From NCBI GenBank assembly GCA_037157565.1, contig JAZHRO010000013.1, positions 37,080,501 to 37,144,500 of the forward strand: DNA of 64,000 nt, given 5' to 3'. This document shows positions 1 through 9,967 of this stretch, piece by piece; positions within the stretch are counted from its first letter, which is position 1; each line of letters opens with the position of its first letter. This DNA is from Thalassia testudinum. Its lineage: Eukaryota; Streptophyta; Magnoliopsida; Alismatales; Hydrocharitaceae. The translations under genes were made by a program, and so were the position numbers. The notes beneath the pieces were generated by a model. The model was given only the letters and a program-made list of their open reading frames with translations, was not told the DNA's origin and did no database searches.

Positions 1-1130
1 GGCGGCGGCGAAGAGAGAGCGGGAAAGCGTGCGCTGGGTACGGCGCGACGCGGGAAGAGCAGGTGAAGGCAGCTCTGCTGCTGGTAGTGCGGCAGAGCGA
101 CGAGGAGGAGGAGGAAAAACCGCCGGAGGAAGGGGGCCTTTGTCGGAGTGGGAAGAGTGGAAAGGGGGGGGATTTCTCCGTCAGATCCGAGCTGGAGAGA
201 GCGGCAGAGCGTCGGGGGTTTTTATAGAGGCAGAAACAGAGAGGAAGGCAGAGGGAGACGACGTGCCTCCCTCACCGGAGGACGCCGGAGATGGAGACCC
301 ATACCGTCCGTGCGTTCGCACGAGCGGTATGGGCGATTGCAGCGATCAGGGGGGTGTTCCTGCGACGGCTGACGTCGCAGGGAACCCCTGGTTGACTTGG
401 CAGGGGGTCCCCCTCACCCTGCGCGGCGCCATGCCTTGCGCAAGGTCGTCGGAGCATGGTGCTGCTCAGGGTTTTGCTGGGAGGACCCAAATGCAAAGAA
501 CGATGAAGAGTTAGGGGCCAAAATGCGAGGGTTTCAAAAGTTGAGGGCCAAAAAGTAAAGTTGGTCAAGAAGGTTTCTTCTTAGGCTCAAGTTTTTATAC
601 ATGACTAATTAGGGCCTAAGGATTCTGATGGTGAATTTTATTTCTAGATTAAACCTTGTTTGACAGGTCAATTTACGTAAAAACCCAAATTAAGTTATTA
701 ATTGGGCATGATCCTCAATGTAGGTCAAAATGGGTTCCTAAGGCCAAATTGGAGGTTCTAAACCCTAGAGATTATTTTTATATGAATTTTAGAGGGTTTA
801 TTCGATTCTTTCTTTGCCTCGAACCTCGTGAATTGAAGTGGATTTGTTTTTAAGGTTACATGATGTCATTTAATTCCTTGGAGTTGTTGTAGCCCTCTTT
901 GAGTCATCTCATCCCACTTTTCTTATTATTAGGTTATTTTGACCTATGTTTGGACCCTGAGTTACCCTATTTTCAGATTGAATTGGTGAAATTGCATTTT
1001 TACCCCTTAGTTTTTATTTTCTTCTTAAACTCAGAATTCTCTGAGTTAAGCCTTTCCTTGAGTTATGTAGGAGCTTTTATCCTTTGTATTAGGTCAAAAT
1101 GAGCTAGTTATGGCTCATGATGAGGTTCTC
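1..1130. other. GC-rich LTR-like sequence, no gene
   Basis: The first 540 bases are purine- and GC-rich, followed by a T-rich stretch to about 1130. A TATA-like run lies on the minus strand at 219-226, followed in that direction by C-rich sequence, which resembles the promoter part of the long LTRs elsewhere in the window. This may be a minus-strand U3/R fragment of another LTR. A strong hairpin lies at 300-331. Open frames here are compositional and match no family I recognise. Confidence 0.35.
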
Positions 1131-2957
1131 ATCAAGGGGTCTCACCCCTCAGAACATAATAGGGGTCTTGCCCCTCCACAGTCCACGTACCCTCGTCCAC
1201 TATCCCAGTTTGCCCAGTGGGCCTAACAAGAGTTAGTGTAGGGTGGCTACTCCTAACCCCGAGTCCCGTGGGGTGGTTAGCTCCCTCCCTACACTAAGTA
1301 GCTCACCTCGGTACCACATACATGAGGGCCAAACAGAAGTCAGTGTAGAGTGACTTGGCCTAACCCCGGGTCTCAACCTAAAGGGGCGGCAAGCCCTCCT
1401 CTACACTAAAGGGACAGTTGTTCTCCTTGGTACCACATACACAAGGGCCAGCTCACTTCCCGTCTACTTACTAAGTTCTTTCCATATATAGGAGTTCTTC
1501 TCCTAATTCCCCATAGGGTTCATACTTGTATTCCTTTCATTTCATTTTCCAACATTTAGATCTTGCTATTCACATTACGAGTTTCATTCATATAACAAGC
1601 AGCTCGTGTTTTTCTAAAGAAAGTATCACATCAATAGACTCATATATTTGCTAGCAAATTAGTTTAACATGCATCTCAAGGAAGGCAGTGTAGCTCAAGC
1701 AATATTCGCTTATTTCTGCCCTAGAGTTCATTTCACGCCCTAGGATTCAATTGAGTTATTCCAAACATGCACTTAGTTTTATTAAATCTTGATATAAAAG
1801 CAAACCACTCTACTGGGAACTGCAGGTCCTGTTGTCTCCACGGGCCCCGCGTACTCAACTGGCTAGAGACCTATACAATTAACCAACCTCGTTAAACAAG
1901 CCCAAAACTGTATATACATGACACTAACTCGTAGAGAGACTCAAGCGGAAAACAACGATACTTCATTTGAGGAAATCCGATTCCGTTTGGGTCCTAAATG
2001 GGCCAAAAACACGCATACTGTCTAAAATCAGACATCTGAGACTAGAGCCAGACATCTTAAATGAGCTCAGAACATCACCTTTCCTTCCTGCGGCATCCTT
2101 AAATGTCCGAGCCCCTCTGCAATCGTCTGAGGGAAGTCCCAGATGTTGGACTCATCTTCCAGTCGTCTGGGAGTACAGTCAAACATTTAGCGACGTGCCC
2201 AGACGTATAAAATTGCCTCGAAGGGTGCACCGTACGCCTTTCTAATGCTCTGTACTTGCATACGCACGTGCAGAGCTAAAAATAGCTAAGCATCCTGTTT
2301 GCATGGCCGGAACTCAGGCAGAAACACATACCTTTGCACTAAAAGTGCTTTTAGACATCTGGCCTTAGCTCCGGACATCTCACTGTTGCTCTAGACGTCT
2401 GATACTAGAAAAGATCTAGTATGCAGAACTCTCTCGTGAGGTTTCTTCTCCCCGTGGACTCCTCTACATCGCTTACTACTACTACGCCAGTAGCCTCAGG
2501 AGGTCCCGAAGCTCCCCTTTTCGAGCTCCTCTTCCCCGCACGACTCCTCCCCTCGTATCTCCGAGCTCCTCCAGCTCGAGCCCTCACTCACACCCTCTCT
2601 CTCTCACGCACTCACTCACGCTCTCTCCCTCTCTCCTTCATGCCCTCACTCGCGACAGGGGGGGAAGAGCAGTGATGACGGTGGTCGCCGGCAAAGGAAG
2701 GAGATGGAGGGGACAATGGTTGGTGGTGATGGGGAGAAAGATGAAGGGTGTGGGGGTTTAAATATGAGGTGTTTAGGGTTTCGAGTGAGGAGGCCGAAGG
2801 AGAGAGAAAATGGATGCGTGTCGCATGCACACAAAAAGAAAAAACACGTACAATTTTCCCTACTTTCAGACATTCGACCATCAATTCAAACAACTGGACA
2901 GACGTCTAATGAATACTCCAGACGTCTTATCCAACCCAAGAGCAGTGGGTCATTTCA
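1131..2957 (-). repeat. TK-B LTR remnant, minus strand
   Basis: Read on the minus strand this starts TGAAATGACCC at 2957, as do the TK-B LTRs at 31226 and 36942, and the next roughly 100 bases align with the LTR at 36942. It contains AGACGTCT palindromes near 2899 and 2918, a TATA-like ATATTTAAA at 2757-2765 on the minus strand, and the paired hairpin modules typical of these LTRs at 1233-1407. The last part of the LTR is missing at the left, so the edge near 1131 is a truncation. At 2957/2958 it abuts gag coding sequence, which shows that the element inserted into a Tekay-like gag. Confidence 0.8.
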
Positions 2958-3439
2958 AGGAGCTCCTATGGAGGTTTCCTGAGGGGCTCCGACCTACGAT
3001 TCAGGGGTATGTGAAACCCCAGAAGTTGCCCACTTTCTCTCATGTGGTCGAGGCGGCCATAACCTATGAGGAGACCAACCCGACCGCGCGAGACACTGAC
3101 AGTGAACAGAAGAGGCCCTACCAGTCAGAGTACTCACAGGGCCAACGGGAGAGGAGGCACACGGCGCCTATAGGAGCGTCGCCTCGTTCTACGAGGCCAC
3201 CAGTGCCCTTTGGGGGCCCCAAACAGGGGCCAATTGCTAGCATCAGACCCCTTCCCAGCCACCAGCAGGGGCCGACTGAGGGAGGTGGTCATGCCCCTCT
3301 CTGCTACCAGTGTGGCCAGCCGGGCCACGTTAGGAGGGACTTTCCATCTAGGGCCAGAGCACAACAGATGCTCACCGCACCGAACGCTGGAGGCCAACCT
3401 GGCGATCGTGGTCACCAGGCGTGTGAAGGAAGACCGTAG
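2958..3439 (+). pseudogene. gag: gag C-terminal half with broken zinc knuckle
   Basis: This is the capsid C-terminal part and nucleocapsid of a Tekay-like gag. It starts inside the conserved block ending WRFPEGLRPTIQGYVKP and reaches a CCHC knuckle at 3302-3343. The knuckle reads CYQCGQPGHVRRDF: the fourth zinc ligand, Cys in the copy at 14232, is Phe here, so nucleic-acid binding by this domain should fail. The reading frame runs upstream into inserted LTR sequence from 2810, so the first roughly 49 codons of that frame are not gag. A stop at 3437 separates it from the protease frame; in the minus-strand copy at 5285-6250 gag and protease share one frame. Confidence 0.85.
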
Positions 3440-3931
3440 TCACAAGGAAGGTACCAGCCAGCTGCTGCTCGCCCAACCCAAAGCGTGGCCGCTTCGTCTG
3501 CACCCAAGGCTGAGGGGCGTATCAATGCCCAAACACATAGAGACGCCAAGGCTTCAGGTTCTGTGGTGGCAGGTATGGATAACATTTCTGGCAAATTAGC
3601 CTACGTTCTTTTCGATTCTGGTGCCACACACTCTTTTGTCTACTCGAGTTTTACCTTTAATTTGGGGCCGAGCAGTGTAATGTTAGAGGTTCCATTCCTG
3701 ATTAGAGGGCCAGGTGGACAGTTGTTCATAGTAGAGGAGGTCTTTACAAACTGCGAGGTCACTATAGGGGGACACAGTCTTCCTGCCGACCTGATAGTGA
3801 TCCCGATGGAGGACTTTGGCGTAATCCTAGGGATGGACTGGTTGTCTTCCTATCATGCCCTAGTGGACTATTTTGGGAGGAGGAATGTCTTCTCCATACC
3901 GGAGTTGCCTCCCTTTGAGTTTCACAGCTAG
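3440..3931 (+). pseudogene. Retropepsin-like protease
   Basis: This is an aspartic protease of the Gypsy type. The open part starts at 3485, and the catalytic motif LFDSGATHSF is intact near residues 43-52, followed by the usual flap and the ILGMDWL motif (DFGVILGMDWLSSYHALVDY). In an intact element it cleaves the Gag-Pol polyprotein inside the particle. The frame ends in TAG at 3929-3931, where the sister copy at 15479-16111 has CAG, so the stop is best explained as a C-to-T change. The protein-coding similarity continues after the stop in the same order. Confidence 0.87.
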
Positions 3932-4204
3932 CCGATGGATGGAGGCTTCAGGTGCATCTCCGCACTTCGGGCAGCGAAGCTTTTAAGCCAGGGGTGTGAG
4001 GGCTTCTTTACTTGTGTGGTAGCAAGGCCTAGCCCCGTGGTCGACTTTCAGAGTATCCCAGTGGTCTGCGAGTACCCCGACATTTTCCTAGAGGAGCTGC
4101 CAGGACTACCGCCTGAGCGTGAGATCGAGTTTGAGATCTCACAAGTACCGGGGACCGGCACCATTTCTACTGCGCCAAACAGGATGGCACCACTTGAGTT
4201 GTGA
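3932..4204 (+). pseudogene. Protease-RT linker region
   Basis: This continues the pol polyprotein between protease and RT. It contains the block [20 protein letters not shown], found in the same place in Tekay/Del and related Gypsy pol proteins just before RT. The frame ends in TGA at 4202-4204, where the copy at 16190 has CGA, again a C-to-T change. About 70 bases further on, near 4275, one C appears to be missing compared with the expected SPWGAPVLF coding sequence, which shifts the frame into the RT. Confidence 0.8.
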
Positions 4205-5284
4205 GAGCTCAAGTCACAGTTACAGGACCTATTGGAGAAGGGCTTTGTGAGGCTTAGTGTGTCCCCGTGGGGTGCCCAGTGTTGTTCGTAAAGAAGAAGG
4301 ACGGTACCCTGCGACTTTGTGTCGACTATCGACAGTTGAATCGGGTCAACGTCAAGAACGAGTACCCGCTGCCTCGTATCCATGACCTCTTTGACCAGTT
4401 AAGAGACGCTACAGTATTCTCTAAGATAGATCTAAAGTCAGGTTATCACCAGTTGAGGATCAAGGAAACCGACGTCTCCAAGACAGCTTTCCGTACTCGG
4501 TATGGGCACTACGAGTTCTTGGTCATGTCGTTTGGGCTGACCAACGCCCCCACTGCTTTCATGGACATGATGAACTGTGTTTTCAAGCCATATTTAGACC
4601 AGTTTGTGATGGTGTTCATCGACGACGTCGTAGTCTACTCCCAGGATCAAGCACAACATGGACAGCATTTACGTATGGTCCTCGATACCTTGAGACGACA
4701 CAGGCTGTACGCCAAGTACAGTAAGTGCAAGTTTTGGTTGAGACAGGTGTCTTTCTTGGGCCACGTGATTTTAGGAGACAGATTGGCTATGGATCCATCC
4801 AAGATTGAAGCCGTATTCTGGTGGGAGACGCCACGCACAGTGACAAAGATACGCAACTTTCTAGGACTGATAGGTTACTACCAGCGATTTATCAGAGGGT
4901 TCTCTCAGATCACGCGTCCTATGACCCAGTTGTCCCAAAAGGACGTGCCCTTTTCCTGGACAGACGAGTGTGAGACGTGTTTCCAGGAGCTGAAGGAGAG
5001 ACTAACTTCAACTCCTATGCTAACCATCCTAGACAGCAGTGGTAGGTTTGTGGTTTACACCGACGCCTTGTTGCAAGGGTTGGGTGGTGTGCTCATGCAG
5101 CGGGGTCACGTTGTCGCTTACGCTTCGCGACAACTGAAGCCCGATAAGCGTAGCTATCCCACCTATGACTTAGAGCTAACAGTAGTTGCCTTCACGCTGA
5201 AGAGATGGAGGCACTACCTGTATGGTGAGACATTCGAGATCTTCACAGATCAAAAGAGCCTCAAGTACCTGTTTGACCAGAAGG
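4205..5284 (+). pseudogene. Reverse transcriptase and RNase H, truncated
   Basis: The readable frame opens at 4267. RT motifs are in order: [21 protein letters not shown], the catalytic box [10 protein letters not shown] at about 4614-4643, and FLGHVI. The RNase H fold follows, with YTDA, YDLEL and FTDQKSL supplying the expected acidic residues; the usual His after FTD is Gln. In a working element these domains copy the RNA into cDNA and remove the template. The sequence stops being RNase H at about 5284, just after KYLFDQK. The remaining codons of the open frame to 5379 are antisense protease-linker sequence from the neighbouring inverted copy. Confidence 0.9.
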
Positions 5285-6085
5285 GGCTGGTCTCCGTACC
5301 AGTGAGATCTCAAACTCGATCTCACGCTCAGGTGGTAGTCCTGGCAGCTCCTCTGGAAATACGTCGGGGTACGCTCTGACCACCGAAATGCTCTAAAAGT
5401 CTGCCACGGGGCTGGGCTCTGCCACTACATAGGCTAGAAAGCCCTCACACCCCTGGCCCAAAAGTCTCACTGCCCGAAGTGTAGAAATACACCTGAAGCC
5501 TCCATCCACCGGCTGTCCGTGAAATTCAAAGGAAGGCATCTCCGGTATGGAGAAGACGATCTTCCTCTCAAAATAATCCACCAAAATGTGGTAAGCAAAC
5601 AACCAATCTATCCCCAGAATCATGCCAAAATCCTCCATTGACATCATAATCAGGTCAGCGGGGAGGCTGTGTCCCCCAATATTGACCTCACAGTCTGTGT
5701 AGACCTCCTCAGCTACAAACAACTGACCACCCGGACCTCTGATCACAAATGGATCCTCTAACAACACGTAGTCCTGTCCCAAACTGACAGCAAAACTTGC
5801 AGCAACAAATGAGTGCGTGGCGCCGGAATCAAAAAGTACGTAAATTAATCTGTCGGAAACTGTAATCATACCTGCCACCACTGAACCTAATGCCCTGGGG
5901 TCTCTGTGTGTCAGGGCATTGATACGCCCCTCAGCTCTCAGTGCAGAAGAAGCAGCCACACTCTGCGTCGGATGGGTAGCCGCTTGCCGATACCCTCCCT
6001 GCGATTGCTGTCCTCCTTCATGCGCCTTGGAACCACGACCACCTGCTCGGGATCCAGTGCTCGGTGCAGGGAGCTTCTGCTGCAC
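5285..6085 (-). pseudogene. Protease and linker (minus strand)
   Basis: On the minus strand this reads from the gag tail into a retropepsin with LFDSGATHSFVAASF and ILGIDWLFAYHILVDYF. The catalytic DSGA is intact. The open frame stops at 5393-5395 (TAG, where the plus-strand copy at 16040 has a Gln codon), after which the linker block [18 protein letters not shown] can still be read to about 5300. Gag and protease lie in one frame in this copy, unlike the plus-strand copy at 2958, where a stop at 3437 intervenes. Similarity ends abruptly at about 5285. Confidence 0.87.
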
Positions 6086-6925
6086 TCCATCCCTAGACGG
6101 GCAGTCCCTCCTGATGTGGCCCGGCTGGCCACAATGGTAGTAGAGGGGAACTCGACTCCCTCCCTCAGTAGGTCCCTGCGATGGCTGGGCGAGGGTCTAG
6201 TGCTGACAGCTGGCCCTTGTCGGGGGCCCCCAAAGGCCACTGACAGCCCCACAAAATGAGACAGCTCTCCTGCGGTCGTCGCATGCCTCCTCTCTCGTCA
6301 GCCCTATGAGTACTATGGCTGATAGGGCCTCTTCCGTCCGCTGTCAGTGTCTCGTGCGGCTAGGTTGGTCTCCTCGTACGTCATAGCTACCTCCACCACT
6401 CTCAAGAAGGTGGGTAGCTTCAAGGGTTTGACATACCCCCGAATGGCAGGCTGGAGTCCCTCAGTGAACCTCCACAGGCACTCCTCCTCAATAGCCGCAA
6501 CTGTCACAGTAAAATGTGACAACTCCAAGAAGCACGTGCGGTACGCGCTAACAGTCATCGTCCCCTAGCAGAGAGTGTGGAACTCCCGCCTCCTCTGATC
6601 CTGCCAAGTCTGTGGAAAGTACTGCTCGCAGAAGAGGGTCACGAACTGGTCCTACGTTAGCTCTGCCCTCTCCTGGCCTCTGACTGCCCTCCACCACCTG
6701 TGTGCGGCACTCTCCAGCTGGTACGTGGCAAAGGCCACGCAGCACTCCACAGGGGGACGAAGGGTGTCAAACACCTTCTCGATCTGCTCCAGCCAGTCCT
6801 CTGCCTCAGACGGGTCCTCATCTCCCTTGAAAGAGCGGGGCTTCAGCTTTCGAAACTGTCCGAAAAGCTCGTAGTGCAACTATAGTGGGAAATGGGCACG
6901 CCTCCAGGCAAGAAGGGCTCATGCT
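6086..6925 (-). pseudogene. gag: gag, middle and C-terminal part (minus strand)
   Basis: Reading leftwards from 6925: the capsid block ELFGQFRKLKPRSF and DWLEQIEKVFDTLRPPVE (frame 6879-6652), the block with MTVSAYRTCFLELS (6558-6313), then the nucleocapsid near 6160-6090. The zinc knuckle reads YYHCGQPGHIRRDC, so the first zinc ligand is Tyr in place of Cys. Several frame changes separate these blocks. The right edge at 6925/6926 is the insertion point of a solo LTR; gag continues beyond it at 8606. Confidence 0.85.
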
Positions 6926-8605
6926 TGATGAGTCCATTTTAATGGACTATTATTATGCCTAAGTACTTCAATTCTAACATAGTATGTTTGTTAATAATCA
7001 AATTAAGTCATTAAATAAGTGCATGCATCGTTACTTAAGTTTTTATCTATTTTATTGCATTTTATAGCATGTAATTATTTTATGTTTTGTTGCAGGAATA
7101 ATATCGGGAAGAAAAGGGAGGAGGATCAAATGTGGAAAAGAACGGGGGGGTGGAAAGATATTTTCCCCCACAAATATCTCCACCTACGGCCAACAGAACC
7201 CAACAAGCGTCGACTAAAATTAGGAGGGGATTTTGAAAATCCCTTGAAGGGCGGAAGAGAGGAGTTAAGAGGAGCCGGAGCACAGGAGAGGAGGGTCATC
7301 TTCTTCCTCCCCCTTGAGGGGATATCCATCAGGCATCAATCATCCACCGCATGCACTGTGCACCAAGCCTCCCACAGCAAACACCCTTCCAACCTGCACC
7401 ACGCACCTGCGCCTTCTGCAAGTGCAGGCACAGCCAAGCCCTTCTTCTCTTGCCCTCACCACACGCCCTCCACCGCAAGCACCGTGCCACCAGCACCCTG
7501 CTAGACCGCCTGCAAGCACCCGCACTGCCTGCAGGCAATTCTCCAGTGCTTCCACCATAGCGCGCCCTCACCTGTGTCCGTTCTCACCGCACCTGCACCA
7601 GTGCCCTGCTAGACCGCCTACGCCATCTCCATCGCAGGCGCACCCCTGCAGGCATAGCCCCCCCCAACGCCATCACCACCTGCAGGCGCACACCGCCCAT
7701 CGCGCCCTCCAACAAGCGCCTACAGGCAGCAGCAAGTGCCGCTCCGCAGGCGCTCCTACACCTCCATCATCGCGCATCCACACCACCGCCTACCCTTGCA
7801 CACCCCGCAGGCGCTACACCGCTCCTCTGCAGGCGCGCACCTACGCTAGCGCCCAGCACGCCTCGCGCGTGCCCAGCGCGCAGCTGCGTGAGCTGCAGCA
7901 GCAAGGTGCCCGCGCATCCACGCGCGACTGTTCTCCTCCTCCATCAAGCCGGCGGCCATTCTCCTCCACCCAGCCGCCGTCGGCCACCTCTGGCCGTCGC
8001 ATCACCACCGTTGCGTAGCCCTCGTCGAGGCACACCTCCCCATCAACTCTCGCCAGCAACCATGCATGGCCGCACACACGAGGAAGAGAGAAGAGAAATC
8101 CTCTATTTTTGTTTCAATTAATAATTACATTCAATGCCATTGCCAAATTTATATTAATATTTTATTTAGGCCACATTGCATTGATGCACTCAAACTTTCC
8201 TGAAATTTCTTTACTTATGTTAAGTGCATGATTCTACCTTGAATTTCAAATCAGAATTGCATGAGAGTTGAATTTACATGATAAGCCATTACACATGCAT
8301 CATACACATATTTTTGGAGCTTAATTCTGAGTTGAAAACTGCATAAATACCCCTGAACCTTTAAGGAAATTGCAAGCTTCATTTAAAATAGCATATTTCT
8401 CGCATTAAAGTTGCAGAAGAGTCTACAAACTTTATATTCCTCTTCTCATGAATTTATTGGTCTATTCCTCCCTATGGATATGACATCCTTTATTGTGGTT
8501 TAAATTCATATCTATGTTAATTTTTTATTGAGAAATTTCCACCACATTAATTACAACGACATATTCTTCTATTACTATCATAAGAAAGCGAAAATCTCTC
8601 CGTCA
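6926..8605 (+). mobile_element. Solo LTR, Athila/Tat-like, inserted in gag
   Basis: This 1680-bp unit starts TGATGAGTCC, ends CTCCGTCA and is flanked by ATGCT (6921-6925) and GTGCT (8606-8610), a target duplication with one change. Removing it and one flank restores alignment of gag with the copy at 14500. The last 200 bases (a 'CCTATGGATATGACATCC'-type block followed by ACAACGACA) resemble the 3' part of Athila-type LTRs. The middle, 7340-8080, is C-rich with repeated GCAGGC words. There is no internal domain, so it is a solo LTR formed by LTR-LTR recombination. The true strand is inferred from that Athila-like end. Confidence 0.75.
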
Positions 8606-8907
8606 GTGCTCAAAAGTGTCAGAGTGTGGTGGAGCGGTGGAGGACCACCCCCTCCCCCTCGTCCACCGCTGTGATGGTCTCGCTGTCCCACAGAGGACTC
8701 CCCCTCCACGTCCCCAAGGAGAGGTGCTCGTGGAGGCGGGTGGAGCTCCTCTCGTACTATATCTCGTATCAACTAAGCGAGGTCCTGGGCCTGAACGCCC
8801 AAGAAAAGTAGCTGGTCAACTGACACCTCGACCCTGGCACGTCCGCCCCTTCGACCTCGTCCACAGCCGCATCCGCGGCTCACCTCGAGGACTCCATGTC
8901 GAGGCAT
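8606..8907 (-). pseudogene. gag: gag N-terminus (minus strand)
   Basis: The start codon is at 8907-8905, just after a CTCCT...AGGAG context that is also seen before the gag starts at 14232 and 39783. The N-terminus is Gly/Arg-rich (GRGRRGGRAR), followed by an in-frame stop and then LIRDIVREELHPPPRAPLLG, which aligns with LIRDIVQEELHPPSRAPLPG in the copy at 14232. It is cut by the solo LTR at 8605. Confidence 0.82.
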
Positions 8908-9009
8908 CTCCTAAAAGGAGACGGGAAATCGGCTCGCCTCGCCCTGTTAGTTACATGCACGTGAATTGGTTATTCCCAAGCTAATTGGTTCATTTCTCAG
9001 GACAACCTT

Positions 9010-9021
9010 ACTCTAATACCA
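9010..9021 (-). promoter_or_regulatory. Primer binding site (Met-initiator tRNA)
   Basis: On the minus strand this is TGGTATTAGAGT, one or two changes from the usual TGGTATCAGAGC complement of the initiator Met tRNA 3' end. It sits three bases inside the LTR end at 9025, the same spacing as the sites at 14051 and 39599. Confidence 0.85.
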
Positions 9022-9024
9022 TCT

Positions 9025-9967
9025 TGTTACGACCCGATTTCCGAATCTCTACAGGACACGAGATCAGCTCGACTCGACTAATCTCAAGACCCAGTCGTCC
9101 AACAAGAAGCAACCAAAAAGAAGGAAAGTAAACCGCATTCACTATGCTAAGAAACTAACAGTAAAAGAGTATAAGCAGTAAAAGAAGTTAAGGCTATTAA
9201 CAGTATATATCACCATCACAATAGTAAAATGGAAACAAAGTACAGAGCGTAAACAGCAACAAGAGACTGAACTCACTAACAAAAGAAGGTACAACAACAG
9301 CAAGACTACTGCTGCTGGGCTCTACTGGGCCCAGCACCCTCTAGAGCCGGTGACTCGGGCTGCTCAACACCTGGACCTGAAAAGGGTTGTGAGTAAACAA
9401 AGTCAGCGAACGCTGAGTAGAGTGGCAACCAACTAACTAAAGCAGTAAAAGCTAACAGGTAAATTATCTATTCCAATTACTTTATTTCACAAGTTATTCC
9501 TTTTCACCCATTGGTTTATTTTTCAGATCTCTTTCTTGATCTCGAATGTTCCTTGCGAGAACGATCTTGATTGTAGTCTTTTCCGAAGAGTAGAAGGCAC
9601 ACGTGGTGCTCTCTGGCCGGGAGAGTCCCCCGTGGTGATCCTACACCCAGTCAACCACCCCAAGGTCACGGACAGACGTAGCGGTGACTACGGCACGCGC
9701 GATAAGCGCATGGGTAGCTACCCCGCACTAGCACGCGGTCAGTCATTTCCGCTAATGGGTATACCCAAAGTACAGCACGGAACAGTATAGGGCCTAGCCC
9801 TCTCAATAATAGGGGTCTAGTCCCTCAAAGCCAAACAGGGGTCTCACCCCTCCACAGTCCGCGCACCCTCATCTGACTACCCTGGTTTACCCAGTGGGCC
9901 TAACAAGTCGGTGTAGGGTGGCCAGCTGAACCCCGAGCCCCGTGAGGTGGCTAGCTCCCACCCTACA
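9025..9967 (-). repeat. 5' LTR of minus-strand TK-A element, left piece
   Basis: This holds the last roughly 940 bases of the LTR, read on the minus strand and ending ...CGGGTCGTAACA at 9025. It carries the AGGGG/CCCCT mini-hairpins and the conserved GTGTAGGGTGG ... CCACCCTACA arms. It is interrupted at 9967 by a solo LTR, with target duplication CTACA (9963-9967 and 22368-22372), and continues without loss at 22373. Confidence 0.88.

Larger units (their letters stand above)
2958..5284 (+). mobile_element. Tekay-like Gypsy internal fragment
   Basis: In plus-strand order this carries the second half of gag, protease, RT and most of RNase H of a Ty3/Gypsy chromovirus close to the copy at 14232-18165. 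It is bounded on the left by an inserted minus-strand LTR and on the right, near 5284, by an abrupt switch to minus-strand sequence of a second Tekay-like copy. Integrase and both of its own LTRs are absent from this piece. A possible continuation of its 3' end is the polypurine-tract-like stretch and LTR start at 24132-24370, which is an inference. Confidence 0.88.

Noticed and set aside
29..514. 161-codon frame at the window start
   Set aside because: Gly/Arg/Glu-rich, with open frames on the other strand too; consistent with GC-rich LTR DNA. No domain or codon bias.
7314..8018. Open frame of 234 codons, Pro/Ala/His/Ser-rich
   Set aside because: It lies wholly inside the C-rich core of a solo LTR, has low-complexity composition with long overlapping frames on both strands, and shows no domain.
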